Source: Streptomyces ficellus (GTDB lineage: Bacteria > Actinomycetota > Actinomycetes > Streptomycetales > Streptomycetaceae). Taken from it: DNA of 64,000 nucleotides. The stretch lies in contig NZ_CP034279.1 in NCBI RefSeq assembly GCF_009739905.1, positions 992,001 through 1,056,000 of the forward strand, written 5' to 3'. How positions within the stretch are numbered: position 1 is the stretch's first letter; every line of letters begins with the position of its first letter. Both the position numbers and the translations under genes were made by a program. Shown here piece by piece: positions 33,944 to 42,579 of the stretch. The notes under the pieces were generated by a model, which was given only the letters and a program-made list of their open reading frames with translations, searched no databases and had not been told where the DNA came from.

Positions 33944-35922
33944 CGGGTGCTGCCTCCTGGGATCGTCGCGGCGGGACGCGGGGCGGTGACGCCGGCCGGC
34001 GGGGCGCTGCGCGGGGCGGCGGGGTGGGCCGTGCCGGAGGTGGCGCGGAGGAAGGCGGGGGTGCCGCCGACCAGGGGCAGCCGGGCGGAGGTGCGGGTCA
34101 GGTCGAGGGTGAGGGTGGGCCGTGTGGCCGGGGGGTCGATCAGGTACCGGTCGGTGCCGCCGATGATGAGGGCGAGTCGGTGCCCGGCCGGGACGACGTG
34201 GTCGGTGGCGGCGAGGTCCACCCGGATGGTGTGGGCCCTGCCGGGGGTGAGCGAGCGTCCCCGGCGTTCGTCGGCCCAGGTGCCGAGGTCGGCCCAGCCC
34301 CGGCTGAGGACGGTGAAGGCGACGTCGGTGGTCCTGGCCGCCGTCTCCTTGTAGCAGGCGCTGTCGCCGGTGGTGCTCGCGCCCCAGCAGGTGCGTTCGG
34401 TGAGGGTGGTGATGCCTTCGCCGGGCGCCCCGTAGTCGCGGATGGTGTCGGGGCCGAGGTCGACCAGGACGGCGGTCAGGTGGGCGCTGGTGGTGGTCGG
34501 CGTGGCGGTGACGGTGACCGTGGAGGAGCCGGCCAGCCGGAGGTCGCGGCTCAGGGGCCGGGTGACGAAGCCCGCCTTGGCCGGGGTGGAAGTGTCCACC
34601 TCCGCGGCCCAGTCCAGCTCGCCGAGGCCCGGGTCGTCGGTGAACGTCTCCGTCGCGCCGGGCCGGGCGGGGGCGACGCCGAGGGTGCCGACGCCGGGCG
34701 CGGTGCCCGTGCCGGGGCGGAGCGTGGTGGTCGCCGTGGCGCGGGGCGGCCAGGCGCGGTCGGTGGTCCACCGGTCGGGGGCGCGCTCGACGGCGGCCAT
34801 CGGCTCACGGTCGACGCCGTTGTCGTGGCCGAGGAGGTAGTGGTCGAACCAGCGGTGGAGCGTGCGTACCCACTCGGCGCGGCGGAAGTCGAAGGGGTCG
34901 ACGTGCCCGGTCTGGGAGAGCCAGATCCTGCGCTCCACGCCGTGCCGGGCGAGCGCGTCCCACCACTGGCCGAAGTGCTTGGCGCGGACGTTGAGGTCCT
35001 GCTGTCCGTGGACGACGAAGACGCTGGCCTTCACCTTGTGCGCGTCCTTCACGTGGTTCCGCTCCTCCCACAGCGGCGTCCAGTCGCCGGTGCGCGGCGC
35101 CCCGTCGGCGAGCCGCCGCTGGACGTGGCCGCAACGGGCGCGGGCGTCGGGGCTGTTGACGAGGTCGGCGAGCCGGTCGGGGCCGGAGTCGTACAGCGGG
35201 GCGCCGCGGGCGAAGTAGTAGTCGTACCAGGAGGAGATGGCGCCGATCGGGACGACGGTCTTCAGGCCCTCGACGCCGGTGGCGGCGACGCCGTTGGCGA
35301 CGGTGCCGTCCCAGCTCTTGCCGATCATGCCGGTGTCGCCGGTGGACCAGCCGGTGGCGCGGGCGCGTTCGGTGCCGGTGCGGGTGGTGTAGCCGCGTGC
35401 CCGGCCGTTCAGCCAGTCGACGACGGCCTTGGCGGACTGGACGTCGGAGCGTCCGCCGACGTCGTCGCAGCCGTCCGAGCGATTGGTTCCGGCCAGGTCG
35501 ACGGCGGCGTAGGCGTAGCCGCGCGGTACGAAGTAGTTGTCGTAGTAGAGCGGGAACCCGACGGGGTCGCCGTTGGCGTCGTACGTCTTCTTCTGGCTCT
35601 CGTTGCCCCGCCCGCAGCAGGAGTAGTAGGGGCTGGCGTCCATGATGACGGGGACCTTGCGGCCCCGCTGCGCGGCCTCGCGGGGCCGGACGATGTCGAC
35701 GGCGACCCGGTCGGTGCGGCCGTCCCGGTCCCCGTCGAGGCCGGTGTCGACCCAGACGGACTCCCGGACGGCGTCGGCGTAGGAGTAGACGGGTGTGGAC
35801 TCCCGGGCGGTCGGCGCGGCCTGCGCGCCGGGTGACGGGAACAGTGCCGGCATCAGGGCGGCGGCTGCCGCGATCGCCAGGACCCTGCTCGGGGTGGGGG
35901 TTCTCCGCGCGCGTATCGGCAT
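33940..35922 (-). CDS. secreted X-Pro dipeptidyl-peptidase (S15 family)
   Basis: The 660-aa exported serine peptidase of the CocE/PepX family removes Xaa-Pro dipeptides from peptide N-termini. The signal peptide ends near AQAAP (residue 36). The catalytic triad is readable: Ser203 in [10 protein letters not shown], Asp309 in [10 protein letters not shown] and His340 in [11 protein letters not shown]-terminal jelly-roll domain (residues 430-630) follows, as in the family. The ATG at 35922 gives a standard signal peptide, though its ribosome binding site is weak. It is operonic with the M14 carboxypeptidase (ATGA overlap) and divergent from the M1 peptidase, so the three form a peptide-degradation set. 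Confidence 0.88.
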   Translation of the reverse strand: MPIRARRTPTPSRVLAIAAAAALMPALFPSPGAQAAPTARESTPVYSYADAVRESVWVDTGLDGDRDGRTDRVAVDIVRPREAAQRGRKVPVIMDASPYYSCCGRGNESQKKTYDANGDPVGFPLYYDNYFVPRGYAYAAVDLAGTNRSDGCDDVGGRSDVQSAKAVVDWLNGRARGYTTRTGTERARATGWSTGDTGMIGKSWDGTVANGVAATGVEGLKTVVPIGAISSWYDYYFARGAPLYDSGPDRLADLVNSPDARARCGHVQRRLADGAPRTGDWTPLWEERNHVKDAHKVKASVFVVHGQQDLNVRAKHFGQWWDALARHGVERRIWLSQTGHVDPFDFRRAEWVRTLHRWFDHYLLGHDNGVDREPMAAVERAPDRWTTDRAWPPRATATTTLRPGTGTAPGVGTLGVAPARPGATETFTDDPGLGELDWAAEVDTSTPAKAGFVTRPLSRDLRLAGSSTVTVTATPTTTSAHLTAVLVDLGPDTIRDYGAPGEGITTLTERTCWGASTTGDSACYKETAARTTDVAFTVLSRGWADLGTWADERRGRSLTPGRAHTIRVDLAATDHVVPAGHRLALIIGGTDRYLIDPPATRPTLTLDLTRTSARLPLVGGTPAFLRATSGTAHPAAPRSAPPAGVTAPRPAATIPGGSTR

Positions 35923-36056
35923 GGGCGGGAAGGTACACGGGGCAACTGCCGCATGACAGAGGGCAGTACGGGGACGAATGTGGCACAGGGGACGGCCGGG
36001 GTGGTGGTCGTTCATGTCGGCCGGATGGCGATCACATGACGGCAGGGGCCATGGAC

Positions 36057-36086
36057 ATGACTGGGGCGGGAGGGGCTGAATAGCCT
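36057..36086 (+). promoter_or_regulatory. promoter of the M1 peptidase gene
   Basis: ATGACT (36057-36062), an 18-bp spacer and TAGCCT (36081-36086) fit the housekeeping Streptomyces promoter. Transcription would start near 36093, leaving a 33-nt leader with GGAGAG. Confidence 0.55.
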
Positions 36087-36125
36087 GCGAGAGATCTTCC
36101 GTCCACACGACTTGGAGAGCTTGAC

Positions 36126-37664
36126 GTGCACCGCAGACTGATCGTCCCGAGTGCTCTCGCGGCCTCGCTGCTGCTGGCGATCCCGGCATCCGCCGCCGAC
36201 TACTCCCCGGGCGCCCCGGGCATCGGCGACCCCTACTACCCGGCCAGCGGCAACGGCGGCTACGACGTGTCGCACTACGACCTGCGCCTGAAGTACCAGC
36301 CGGCGACGGACCTGCTGGAGGGCACGGCGACGATCATCGCCACCACCACGCAGAACCTGTCCCGGTTCAACCTCGACCTCGGCCTCAGGGCCAGCGAGGT
36401 GCGGGTGAACGGCAAGAAGGCCCGGTTCACCGCCACCGGTGACCACGAGCTGGAGGTCACCCCGGCCGCGCCGCTGGCGAAGAACCGGGCGATATCGGTG
36501 GTCGTACGGTACGCGGGCAAGCCGTCCGAGCTGAAGATCGGCGGCTGGACCGCCTGGCACCGCACGCCCGACGGCGGTGTCGCGGCACAGGAGCCGGACT
36601 CGGCCGTGTGGTGGTTCCCCTCCAACGACCACCCGCTGGACAAGGCGACCTTCGACGTCTCCGTGTCCGTGCCGGACGGTACGCAGGCCATCAGCAACGG
36701 CGTCCTGACGTCCCAGTCGTCGCGGCTCGGCTGGACGCGCTTCAACTGGCGCTCCGACAAGCCGCAGGCCACCTACCTCGCCACGCTCGCCGTCGGCACG
36801 TTCGACATCACCACCGACAAGACCGACAAGGGCCTGCCCGTCCTCAACGCCTACAGCAAGGACCTCGGCGGCAACGCGGGCGCGGCGCGGGCCAGCATCG
36901 AGCGCACGGCGGAGGTCGCCGAGTGGCTGGAGGAGGTCTTCGGGCCGTACCCCTTCAACGCGCTCGGCGGGTACGTCCCCAACGTGACCAGCGGTTACGC
37001 GCTGGAGACGCAGACGCGGCCGTTCTACAGCCCCCGCCAGTTCGCCAACGGGGCGAACGTGTCCGTGGTCGTGCACGAGCTGGCGCACCAGTGGTACGGC
37101 GACAGCGTGTCGGTCGACGGCTGGAAGGACATCTGGATCAACGAGGGCTTCGCCCGCTACAGCCAGTGGCTGTGGTCGGAGAAGGAGGGCGAGGGCACGG
37201 CACAGGAGCTGGCCGACTATGTCTACGCCCAGCACCCGGCCGACGACCCGTTCTGGACCGTCAAGCCGGGCGACCCCGGCCCGGACAAGCAGTTCGACCT
37301 CGCGGTGTACGACCGTGGCGCGCTGGCCCTCCAGGCGCTGCGGAACGAGATCGGTGACGAGGACTTCTTCGCCGTCCTGAAGGGCTGGCCCGCCGAGCAC
37401 GCCTACGGCAACGCCCGGGTGGCCGACTTCGTGAAGTACGCCGAGCGGGTCTCGGGCAAGCCGCTCGCGGGGCTGTTCGACACCTGGCTGTACGACCCGT
37501 CCAGGCCGGCCGCCCCGGCGGCGGCGAAGGCGCGGACCCCCCGCTCGCAGGCGGCGGCACCCACGGCACCGGCGGCGAAGCCGGCCCAGCCGAAGTCATG
37601 GAAGAAGATCGCCGCGACGAACACGATCCACGACCACGGTCACGGTCACGGTCACGGTCACTGA
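36126..37664 (+). CDS. secreted M1 family metallopeptidase with His-rich tail
   Basis: The 512-aa exported aminopeptidase-like zinc enzyme has a signal peptide ending at ASAAD (residue 24). The catalytic HELAHQW has H317, E318 and H321, with the third ligand E340 in NEGFARY exactly 18 residues on. The usual GAMEN exopeptidase motif is replaced by a less clear region near residue 290 (TSGYALETQTRPF, with E294). It lacks the C-terminal helical domain of large M1 enzymes. A Pro/Ala-rich linker is followed by the last residues HDHGHGHGHGH, an unusual natural His tail. The GTG at 36126 has GGAGAG 6 nt upstream. It is divergent from the S15 gene. Confidence 0.88.
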   Translation: MHRRLIVPSALAASLLLAIPASAADYSPGAPGIGDPYYPASGNGGYDVSHYDLRLKYQPATDLLEGTATIIATTTQNLSRFNLDLGLRASEVRVNGKKARFTATGDHELEVTPAAPLAKNRAISVVVRYAGKPSELKIGGWTAWHRTPDGGVAAQEPDSAVWWFPSNDHPLDKATFDVSVSVPDGTQAISNGVLTSQSSRLGWTRFNWRSDKPQATYLATLAVGTFDITTDKTDKGLPVLNAYSKDLGGNAGAARASIERTAEVAEWLEEVFGPYPFNALGGYVPNVTSGYALETQTRPFYSPRQFANGANVSVVVHELAHQWYGDSVSVDGWKDIWINEGFARYSQWLWSEKEGEGTAQELADYVYAQHPADDPFWTVKPGDPGPDKQFDLAVYDRGALALQALRNEIGDEDFFAVLKGWPAEHAYGNARVADFVKYAERVSGKPLAGLFDTWLYDPSRPAAPAAAKARTPRSQAAAPTAPAAKPAQPKSWKKIAATNTIHDHGHGHGHGH

Positions 37665-37697
37665 CGGTCGCCGGCCGGTCCGGGCCGCCACCGCCCC

Positions 37698-37732
37698 CTC
37701 CCTGCCCGCGGCCCACCGCCGCGGGCAGGGAG
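37698..37732. terminator. bidirectional terminator with perfect 14-bp stem
   Basis: CTCCCTGCCCGCGG pairs exactly with CCGCGGGCAGGGAG over a 7-nt loop. It lies between the convergent M1 peptidase and DUF3995 genes. Confidence 0.85.
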
Positions 37733-37772
37733 TGCGGCCGGGTGGGGGCCGCGCCCCGTCGCGGAGCCGCCT

Positions 37773-38204
37773 TCACCGCCGGACGGCCGCCACCGCCACG
37801 ATCAGCGCGAGCAGACAGAGCAGGAGGCACAGCGGGGAGTAGAGCACCGAGTTCCAGCGCCGGAACTCCGGCGTGGCACGGGAGTTCATGAGGTAGCCGC
37901 CCGCCCCCCGGACGAACATGACGAGGGCGAATCCGAACATGCCGGTGAGCTGGAGCCACTGGGGTCCGACCCCGGGGACGGCCCCGCCGACCATGAGCGT
38001 CAGCGCGCCGGCACCGATCAGGGCCACACCGACCAGCATGGATTCCACCGCGCGCGGCATGCGGCCGTCGTCCGTGCCACCGACGGTCCTGACGAAGGTC
38101 TCCCGGTCGTTCCACGGCCACGGGGAGAAGGCCCACACGAGGTGCAGCAGGCCGATGGCGATGACGACGAAGCTGAGCAGGCCGGGGGCCAGGGTGCGTA
38201 TCAC
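37773..38204 (-). CDS. DUF3995-type membrane protein
   Basis: The 143-aa integral membrane protein has four hydrophobic segments (LLSFVVIAIGLLHLVWAF, LVGVALIGAGALTLMVGGAV, LTGMFGFALVMFVRG and LCLLLCLLALIVAVAA). The N-terminal HLVWAFSPWPW and the later RRWNSVLYSPLC match the DUF3995 family, which has no known function. The GTG at 38204 has AAAGGTGG upstream. A GTATACG/CGTATAC inverted repeat lies 65 bp before the start and may be its operator. It is divergent from the LacI regulator. Confidence 0.78.
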   Translation of the reverse strand: MIRTLAPGLLSFVVIAIGLLHLVWAFSPWPWNDRETFVRTVGGTDDGRMPRAVESMLVGVALIGAGALTLMVGGAVPGVGPQWLQLTGMFGFALVMFVRGAGGYLMNSRATPEFRRWNSVLYSPLCLLLCLLALIVAVAAVRR

Positions 38205-38268
38205 TCGTCCACCTTTCGCTCCGCAGGGACGTGGCCCCTGCTGGACCGACACGCCGGGACGGCCCGCT

Positions 38269-38286
38269 GTATACGGTGGCGTATAC
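38269..38286. promoter_or_regulatory. inverted repeat upstream of the DUF3995 gene
   Basis: GTATACG-GTGG-CGTATAC is a perfect 7-4-7 inverted repeat 65 bp before the DUF3995 start, in the 272-bp divergent region. It has the size and symmetry of a GntR- or TetR-type operator. No such regulator is adjacent. Confidence 0.5.
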
Positions 38287-38399
38287 GACGCGTCCGGCTC
38301 ATCGTACGAGCGGGGTGCGCAAGGCCCCGGACCGGGGTGCGGGATCGTGTGGGGCCCGGGAAGCCGGGCCTCCTCGGAGGCGTCCACCTCCACGGCACA

Positions 38400-38411
38400 G
38401 AGAGCGCTCTC
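38400..38411. promoter_or_regulatory. LacI-type operator GAGAGCGCTCTC, regulator promoter
   Basis: A perfect 12-bp palindrome lies 66 bp before the LacI-family start. It is just upstream of or overlapping the -35 region of a likely promoter whose -10 is TACCCT at 38431-38436. Identical sites occur at the two glucan-utilisation promoters, so autoregulation is likely. Confidence 0.75.
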
Positions 38412-38476
38412 AGGCGGCATCGGGACCGGCTACCCTGCTCCTGTACACCGTGTCGCCGCGCCGCCGAGGAGCCCCC

Positions 38477-39544
38477 GTGTCCCGCAAGCCCGATCCGGCA
38501 CCCGGCTCCCGCCCCACCCTGGAAGCCGTCGCCGCCCGCGCCGGGGTGTCGCGCGCGACGGCGTCCCGCGTCGTGAACGGCGGCGCGGGCGTACGGCCGC
38601 CGCTGGTGGACAAGGTGCGCCGGGCGGTCGAGGAGCTCGGGTACGTGCCCAATCACGCGGCCCGCACCCTGGTGACCCGGCGCAACGGCGCGGTCGCGGT
38701 CATCATCGCCGAGCCGGAGTTCCGGATCTTCTCCGACCCGTTCTTCGAGCAGCAGGTGCGGGGCATCAGCCGCGAACTGACCGCCCATGACTCGCAGCTG
38801 GTGCTGCTGTGGGTGGAGGGGCCGGGGGACTACGACCGGATCGGCCGGTACCTGGGGGGCGGCCATGTCGACGGCGCGCTCGCCTTCTCGGTGCACAACG
38901 ACGACGGACTGCCCTCCATCATCGGGCGGGCCCAGGTGCCGGCGGTGTTCGGCGGGCGGCCCGGCTGGCCGGGTGCGTCCGGGACGCCGGGTGGTCCGGC
39001 GGTGCCCTATGTGGACGCCGACAACCGGGGCGGGGCCCGGGAGGCGGTGCGCCACCTGCTGTCGCTGGGGCGCGAGCGCGTCGCGCACATCGCCGGCCCG
39101 CGCGACCTGACTTCCGCCATGGACCGCGTCGACGGCTACCGCGACGTCCTCCTGGACGCGGATCCGGGGCTGATCGCGCAGGGCGACTTCACGGAGGAGA
39201 GCGGGGCCCGGGCGATGGCGGAGCTGCTCGCGCGGCGGCCGGACCTGGACGCCGTGTTCGCGGCCAGCGACCTGATGGCCTCCGGCGCGCTGCGCGTCCT
39301 GCGCGAGCGCGGGCTGCGGGTGCCCGAGGACGTGGCGCTGGTCGGCTTCGACGACATGACGTCCATCTCGGAGGCCACCGATCCCCCGCTGACGACGGTC
39401 CGCCAGGACGTCGAGGGCATGGGCCGGCTGATGGTCCGGCTGCTGATGCGCGTGCTGAACGGTCAGGAGACCGAGCCCGGGACGGGCAGCGCCCCGGGCT
39501 CGGTGATCACACCGACGGAACTCGTGCGGCGGGCGTCCGCCTAG
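38477..39544 (+). CDS. LacI-family sugar-responsive repressor
   Basis: The 355-aa repressor has an N-terminal helix-turn-helix (LEAVAARAGVSRATASRVVNG) and hinge (VPNHAARTLVTRR). A periplasmic-binding-protein-like effector domain follows (VAVIIAEPEFRIFSDPFF to LVGFDDMTSISEA). It would bind DNA until an oligosaccharide releases it. The palindrome GAGAGCGCTCTC occurs before its own gene and at the GH81 and SBP promoters, so these are its probable targets. The site resembles the Streptomyces CebR box (TGGGAGCGCTCCCA) but differs at two symmetric positions. The GTG at 38477 has GAGGAG 6 nt upstream. It ends 11 bp from the convergent GH81 gene. Confidence 0.9.
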   Translation: MSRKPDPAPGSRPTLEAVAARAGVSRATASRVVNGGAGVRPPLVDKVRRAVEELGYVPNHAARTLVTRRNGAVAVIIAEPEFRIFSDPFFEQQVRGISRELTAHDSQLVLLWVEGPGDYDRIGRYLGGGHVDGALAFSVHNDDGLPSIIGRAQVPAVFGGRPGWPGASGTPGGPAVPYVDADNRGGAREAVRHLLSLGRERVAHIAGPRDLTSAMDRVDGYRDVLLDADPGLIAQGDFTEESGARAMAELLARRPDLDAVFAASDLMASGALRVLRERGLRVPEDVALVGFDDMTSISEATDPPLTTVRQDVEGMGRLMVRLLMRVLNGQETEPGTGSAPGSVITPTELVRRASA

Positions 39545-39555
39545 GGTCCGGCTGA

Positions 39556-42339
39556 TCAGGCGTACGGAATGACCAGGACGGACCGGTCGGTGCCGGTCTG
39601 GAGCCGGGCCGTGCCGGAGCCGATGGCGTGCCACACCTCCAGGCGTACCGTGCCGCCCTTGAGGTCGCCCAGCGTTCCGGTCGCCGATCTGAGCCCGCGC
39701 GCCTGGCCGTACTCCTCCCAGCCGGGCACCGGGTCGGTCGCGAAGTAGTGGTACGTCTCCGTCCGGTCGAAGGTCCCGTCGCCGGTCAGGTCGTAGCTGA
39801 CCCGGGCCTGCTGGCCGAGGCCGACCGTGGTGCCCGCGTCGACCTGGAGGCGGAACGCGGTGGCGCCGCCCGGCTTCAGGGTGCCGTTGACGCCCTTCGC
39901 CTCGTAGACCAACGGCTGGTGGGGGGTGCCGTCGTGGTTGGCGCCGCCCGCCGAGGCGATGGTGTCGGACCCGGCCGTCGCGCCGGTCGCCGTGGTCAGG
40001 GTGCCGCCGGTGCGGAGCTGGAAGGTGTCCCCGGTGCCGGGCCCCGGGTCGGGGTCCGGGTCGGGACCGGGGCCGCCGGTGCCCGTACCGGTGGCCGTCG
40101 AACGCGCCGGGACGGTGAGCTTCGCGCCGTCGGAGAAGGTCACCGTCCGGGCGGTGGAGCCGTGGTTGTGGGCCGCGTAGGTCCGTACCGTGCCCTTGGT
40201 GAAGGCGGCCGAGGTGGGGATGTCGCCGCTGACGGTCGCGTCGGGTGCGCCGAGGGCGTCCAGGGTGGTGAGCCAGTGGTAGGTGTGCGCCTTGGACTCG
40301 CCCGCCTCGGGGGTGTAGGAGGCGTGGCCAACGTCCCACTTCGCCCTGGCGGCGGCGGGGTCGGCGAAGGACTGGAACTCCCAGAGGATGTCGCGCCATT
40401 CGACGGCCGGGCCGCCGTTCTCGCGCTCCATCTCGGCGACGTTGCGGCGCACGGCGGCCTTCTCGCCGCCGAGGTGGAGCGAACCGCCGGTCACGGGCAG
40501 GACGTTGATGCCGTGGATCTCCTCGGGGTTGGCGGTCCACCAGGTGGCGTAGGCGGCGCCGCTCCCCCACACCATGCCGGCGGTCTCGTGCCCGAAGGAC
40601 GCCGGGAAGACCTGCTGGTCGGCGTCGAACCAGTACTGGGCGATCGCCTCGGCCTCGGTGGTCAGCAGGTAGACGCCCAGGTCGCGCAGGGCGGTGTCAC
40701 CGGTGGCCGAGCCCCACAGGACCAGCCCCGCGCTGAGGTTGGTGGACTCGGACGAGGACTCCTGGTTGTTGCCGGCGGCGAAGCCCTGGTGGCCGGAGGC
40801 CCAGCTGTGGCCGGCGTACACGTCGAAGCCCCGGAGGAAGGGGAAGGCGCTGTCGGTGCGGCTGGGGTTGGCGGCGTCGCGCACGAGGGTCTTCACCATG
40901 CCGCCCCACGCGGAGCCGGTGGCCCAGGCCGGGTCGTACTGGGCGACGATCGCGGCCGCGTAGACGTAGTACGAGTAGTGGAAGTGGTGGTCGTTCAGCT
41001 CGGTGTCGCTGCCGTACGAGGCGGGGTAGCCGGTGAGGGTCCTCCACGTCCGGTCGTACGAGAACTCGTTCGCCCCGCCGGCCGTGAACCAGTCCTGGAG
41101 CCGCCCCTTGATCAGGCCGAGCAGCTTGTCGCGGGTGGCCGTCTCGCCGGCCTGCTCGGCCAGCGGGACGAGCTGGGCGAGCCTGCCGAGCGCCTTGCCG
41201 GTCCAGTAGGTGTCGGTGGCGCCCTGGAACGGGTCGGCGGCGTTCGCGGCCTCGGTGAGGTAGCCGCGCAGCCGGGCGGCGTCGACGCCGGACGACTTCG
41301 GCAGGGCGGGCAGGACGGCGGCGGCCCGCTGGCTGGTGGTGAAGCTGGTGGAAGCCCTGACCTTCATGGTGCCGCGCGGGGAGACGTACGTGTACGGCGT
41401 GAGGGCGTCGGTGGTGTGGAGCCACTGGTGCCGGTAGAGGGCCTGGAGGGTGCCGGTCTGGGTGCCCTCCTGCGGCTGGGTGGTCAGCGTGTAGGTGGCC
41501 CGGACCGTACCGCCGGTGTAGCTCCACTCGGCCTTGGAGCCGGTGACGAAGCTGTAGGCGTACGTGCGGTAGGTGGCCAGCGCGTCCGGTGAGGGCATGA
41601 CGGCCACCGAGAAGTAGTCCCTGCCGCCGAGCCCGGCCGTCAGGGTGGAGCCGGAGACCGTCCAGTCGGCGCCGGTGGGGGCGAACAGCGCGTAGTGGTG
41701 GCCGGAGACGGTGATGCCGAGGACGTTGCCCTGGTCGGCGAAGACGGTGGGGGCGGTGGCGGTGGTGATCCGCGCGTCGCCGCCGGTGCCCTTGGCGTAC
41801 ACGAACGGCGAGCCGTGGCCGATGGTGGTGCGCAGCGTGCGGGTGCCGTCCGACCAGTAGGGGGTGACGGTCCAGTCGGACCAGGCGTCGGCCTTGGTGT
41901 CCGGGGAGTTCAGGCCGGTGAGCCCGAGGGTGAGGTCGCGCTTGTGGGCGTACTCGTACTGGCGTCCGTCGCCGACGATCGCGGGCGTGGTGGGGTACCC
42001 GACGTCCAGGCCTGCGGCGGTGGCCTGGTAGGTGAGCGGGTGGCCGTACATGGGCGTGGACCAGGGGTTGTCGCCGTAGCGCTGGAAGGCGAGGGAGGAC
42101 CACCAGTCGTTGGTGGGCACCGGCTTGCCCTGGGCGGCGGGCGTCAGTTTGGGGGTGACGGGGGTGCCGGTGTTGGTGGTGGGGCCGGATGTTCCGGGGG
42201 GCCGGGTGTCGGAGTAACCGCCCGCTCCGACGGGGACGGTGGCGGCTGCTGCGGGGGTGGCGGTGGTCGCGGTGAGGCCGAGGGCGGCCAGGGTGGTGGC
42301 GAGGAGCAATGCGGCCGGCCGGGTGCGTGGGGATGGCAT
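39556..42339 (-). CDS. secreted GH81 endo-beta-1,3-glucanase with C-terminal accessory module
   Basis: The 927-aa exported enzyme cleaves beta-1,3-glucans such as laminarin or fungal wall glucan. The signal peptide ends near PAAAA (residue 33). The GH81 domain (about residues 50-740) shows NDWWSSLAFQRYG, the catalytic region ELNDHHFHYSYYVYA, GHSWASGHQGF and the Glu-rich GNNQESSSESTN. A Gly/Pro/Asp linker (GPGPDPDPDPGPG) leads to a beta-rich module of about 155 residues, probably carbohydrate-binding. The ATG at 42339 has GAGGTG upstream. A LacI-type operator lies just downstream of its apparent transcription start. It is divergent from the sugar-uptake genes. Confidence 0.9.
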   Translation of the reverse strand: MPSPRTRPAALLLATTLAALGLTATTATPAAAATVPVGAGGYSDTRPPGTSGPTTNTGTPVTPKLTPAAQGKPVPTNDWWSSLAFQRYGDNPWSTPMYGHPLTYQATAAGLDVGYPTTPAIVGDGRQYEYAHKRDLTLGLTGLNSPDTKADAWSDWTVTPYWSDGTRTLRTTIGHGSPFVYAKGTGGDARITTATAPTVFADQGNVLGITVSGHHYALFAPTGADWTVSGSTLTAGLGGRDYFSVAVMPSPDALATYRTYAYSFVTGSKAEWSYTGGTVRATYTLTTQPQEGTQTGTLQALYRHQWLHTTDALTPYTYVSPRGTMKVRASTSFTTSQRAAAVLPALPKSSGVDAARLRGYLTEAANAADPFQGATDTYWTGKALGRLAQLVPLAEQAGETATRDKLLGLIKGRLQDWFTAGGANEFSYDRTWRTLTGYPASYGSDTELNDHHFHYSYYVYAAAIVAQYDPAWATGSAWGGMVKTLVRDAANPSRTDSAFPFLRGFDVYAGHSWASGHQGFAAGNNQESSSESTNLSAGLVLWGSATGDTALRDLGVYLLTTEAEAIAQYWFDADQQVFPASFGHETAGMVWGSGAAYATWWTANPEEIHGINVLPVTGGSLHLGGEKAAVRRNVAEMERENGGPAVEWRDILWEFQSFADPAAARAKWDVGHASYTPEAGESKAHTYHWLTTLDALGAPDATVSGDIPTSAAFTKGTVRTYAAHNHGSTARTVTFSDGAKLTVPARSTATGTGTGGPGPDPDPDPGPGTGDTFQLRTGGTLTTATGATAGSDTIASAGGANHDGTPHQPLVYEAKGVNGTLKPGGATAFRLQVDAGTTVGLGQQARVSYDLTGDGTFDRTETYHYFATDPVPGWEEYGQARGLRSATGTLGDLKGGTVRLEVWHAIGSGTARLQTGTDRSVLVIPYA

Positions 42340-42375
42340 GTCGGCACCTCGAGAGGGGTGGCGGGAGAACGTTTC

Positions 42376-42387
42376 GAGAGCGCTCTC
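42376..42387. promoter_or_regulatory. LacI-type operator GAGAGCGCTCTC, GH81 promoter
   Basis: A perfect 12-bp palindrome lies 37 bp before the GH81 ATG. It falls a few nucleotides downstream of the transcription start predicted from the promoter at 42399-42428, so a bound repressor would block early elongation. Confidence 0.8.
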
Positions 42388-42398
42388 AGGTGGACTGG

Positions 42399-42428
42399 AA
42401 CGTAAAACTCTTGAAACGAAGCTGTCAA
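42399..42428 (-). promoter_or_regulatory. GH81 gene promoter, consensus -35
   Basis: On the minus strand TTGACA (42423-42428) is separated by 18 bp from TACGTT (42399-42404). The start would be near 42391, directly before the operator. This is the best promoter match in the window. Confidence 0.7.
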
Positions 42429-42527
42429 TACAGCGGACAGAGAGGCGAGTTGCCCGGAAGCGGCAGTCGTTATGGCTTCGAGTCTTGACGGACGCGGGCG
42501 GCTCGGGCACGCTCCAGACGCATCTCC

Positions 42528-42541
42528 TGAGAGCGCTCTCA
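42528..42541. promoter_or_regulatory. LacI-type operator TGAGAGCGCTCTCA, uptake operon promoter
   Basis: A perfect 14-bp palindrome lies 38 bp before the SBP start. TTGACG at 42485-42490 and a weak CACGCT at 42508-42513 would place the transcription start near 42520, so the operator again lies just inside the transcribed region. Confidence 0.8.
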
Positions 42542-42579
42542 AACGCTTCTCTCCGCCGCGAAGCCAAGGGAGGCTTCCC

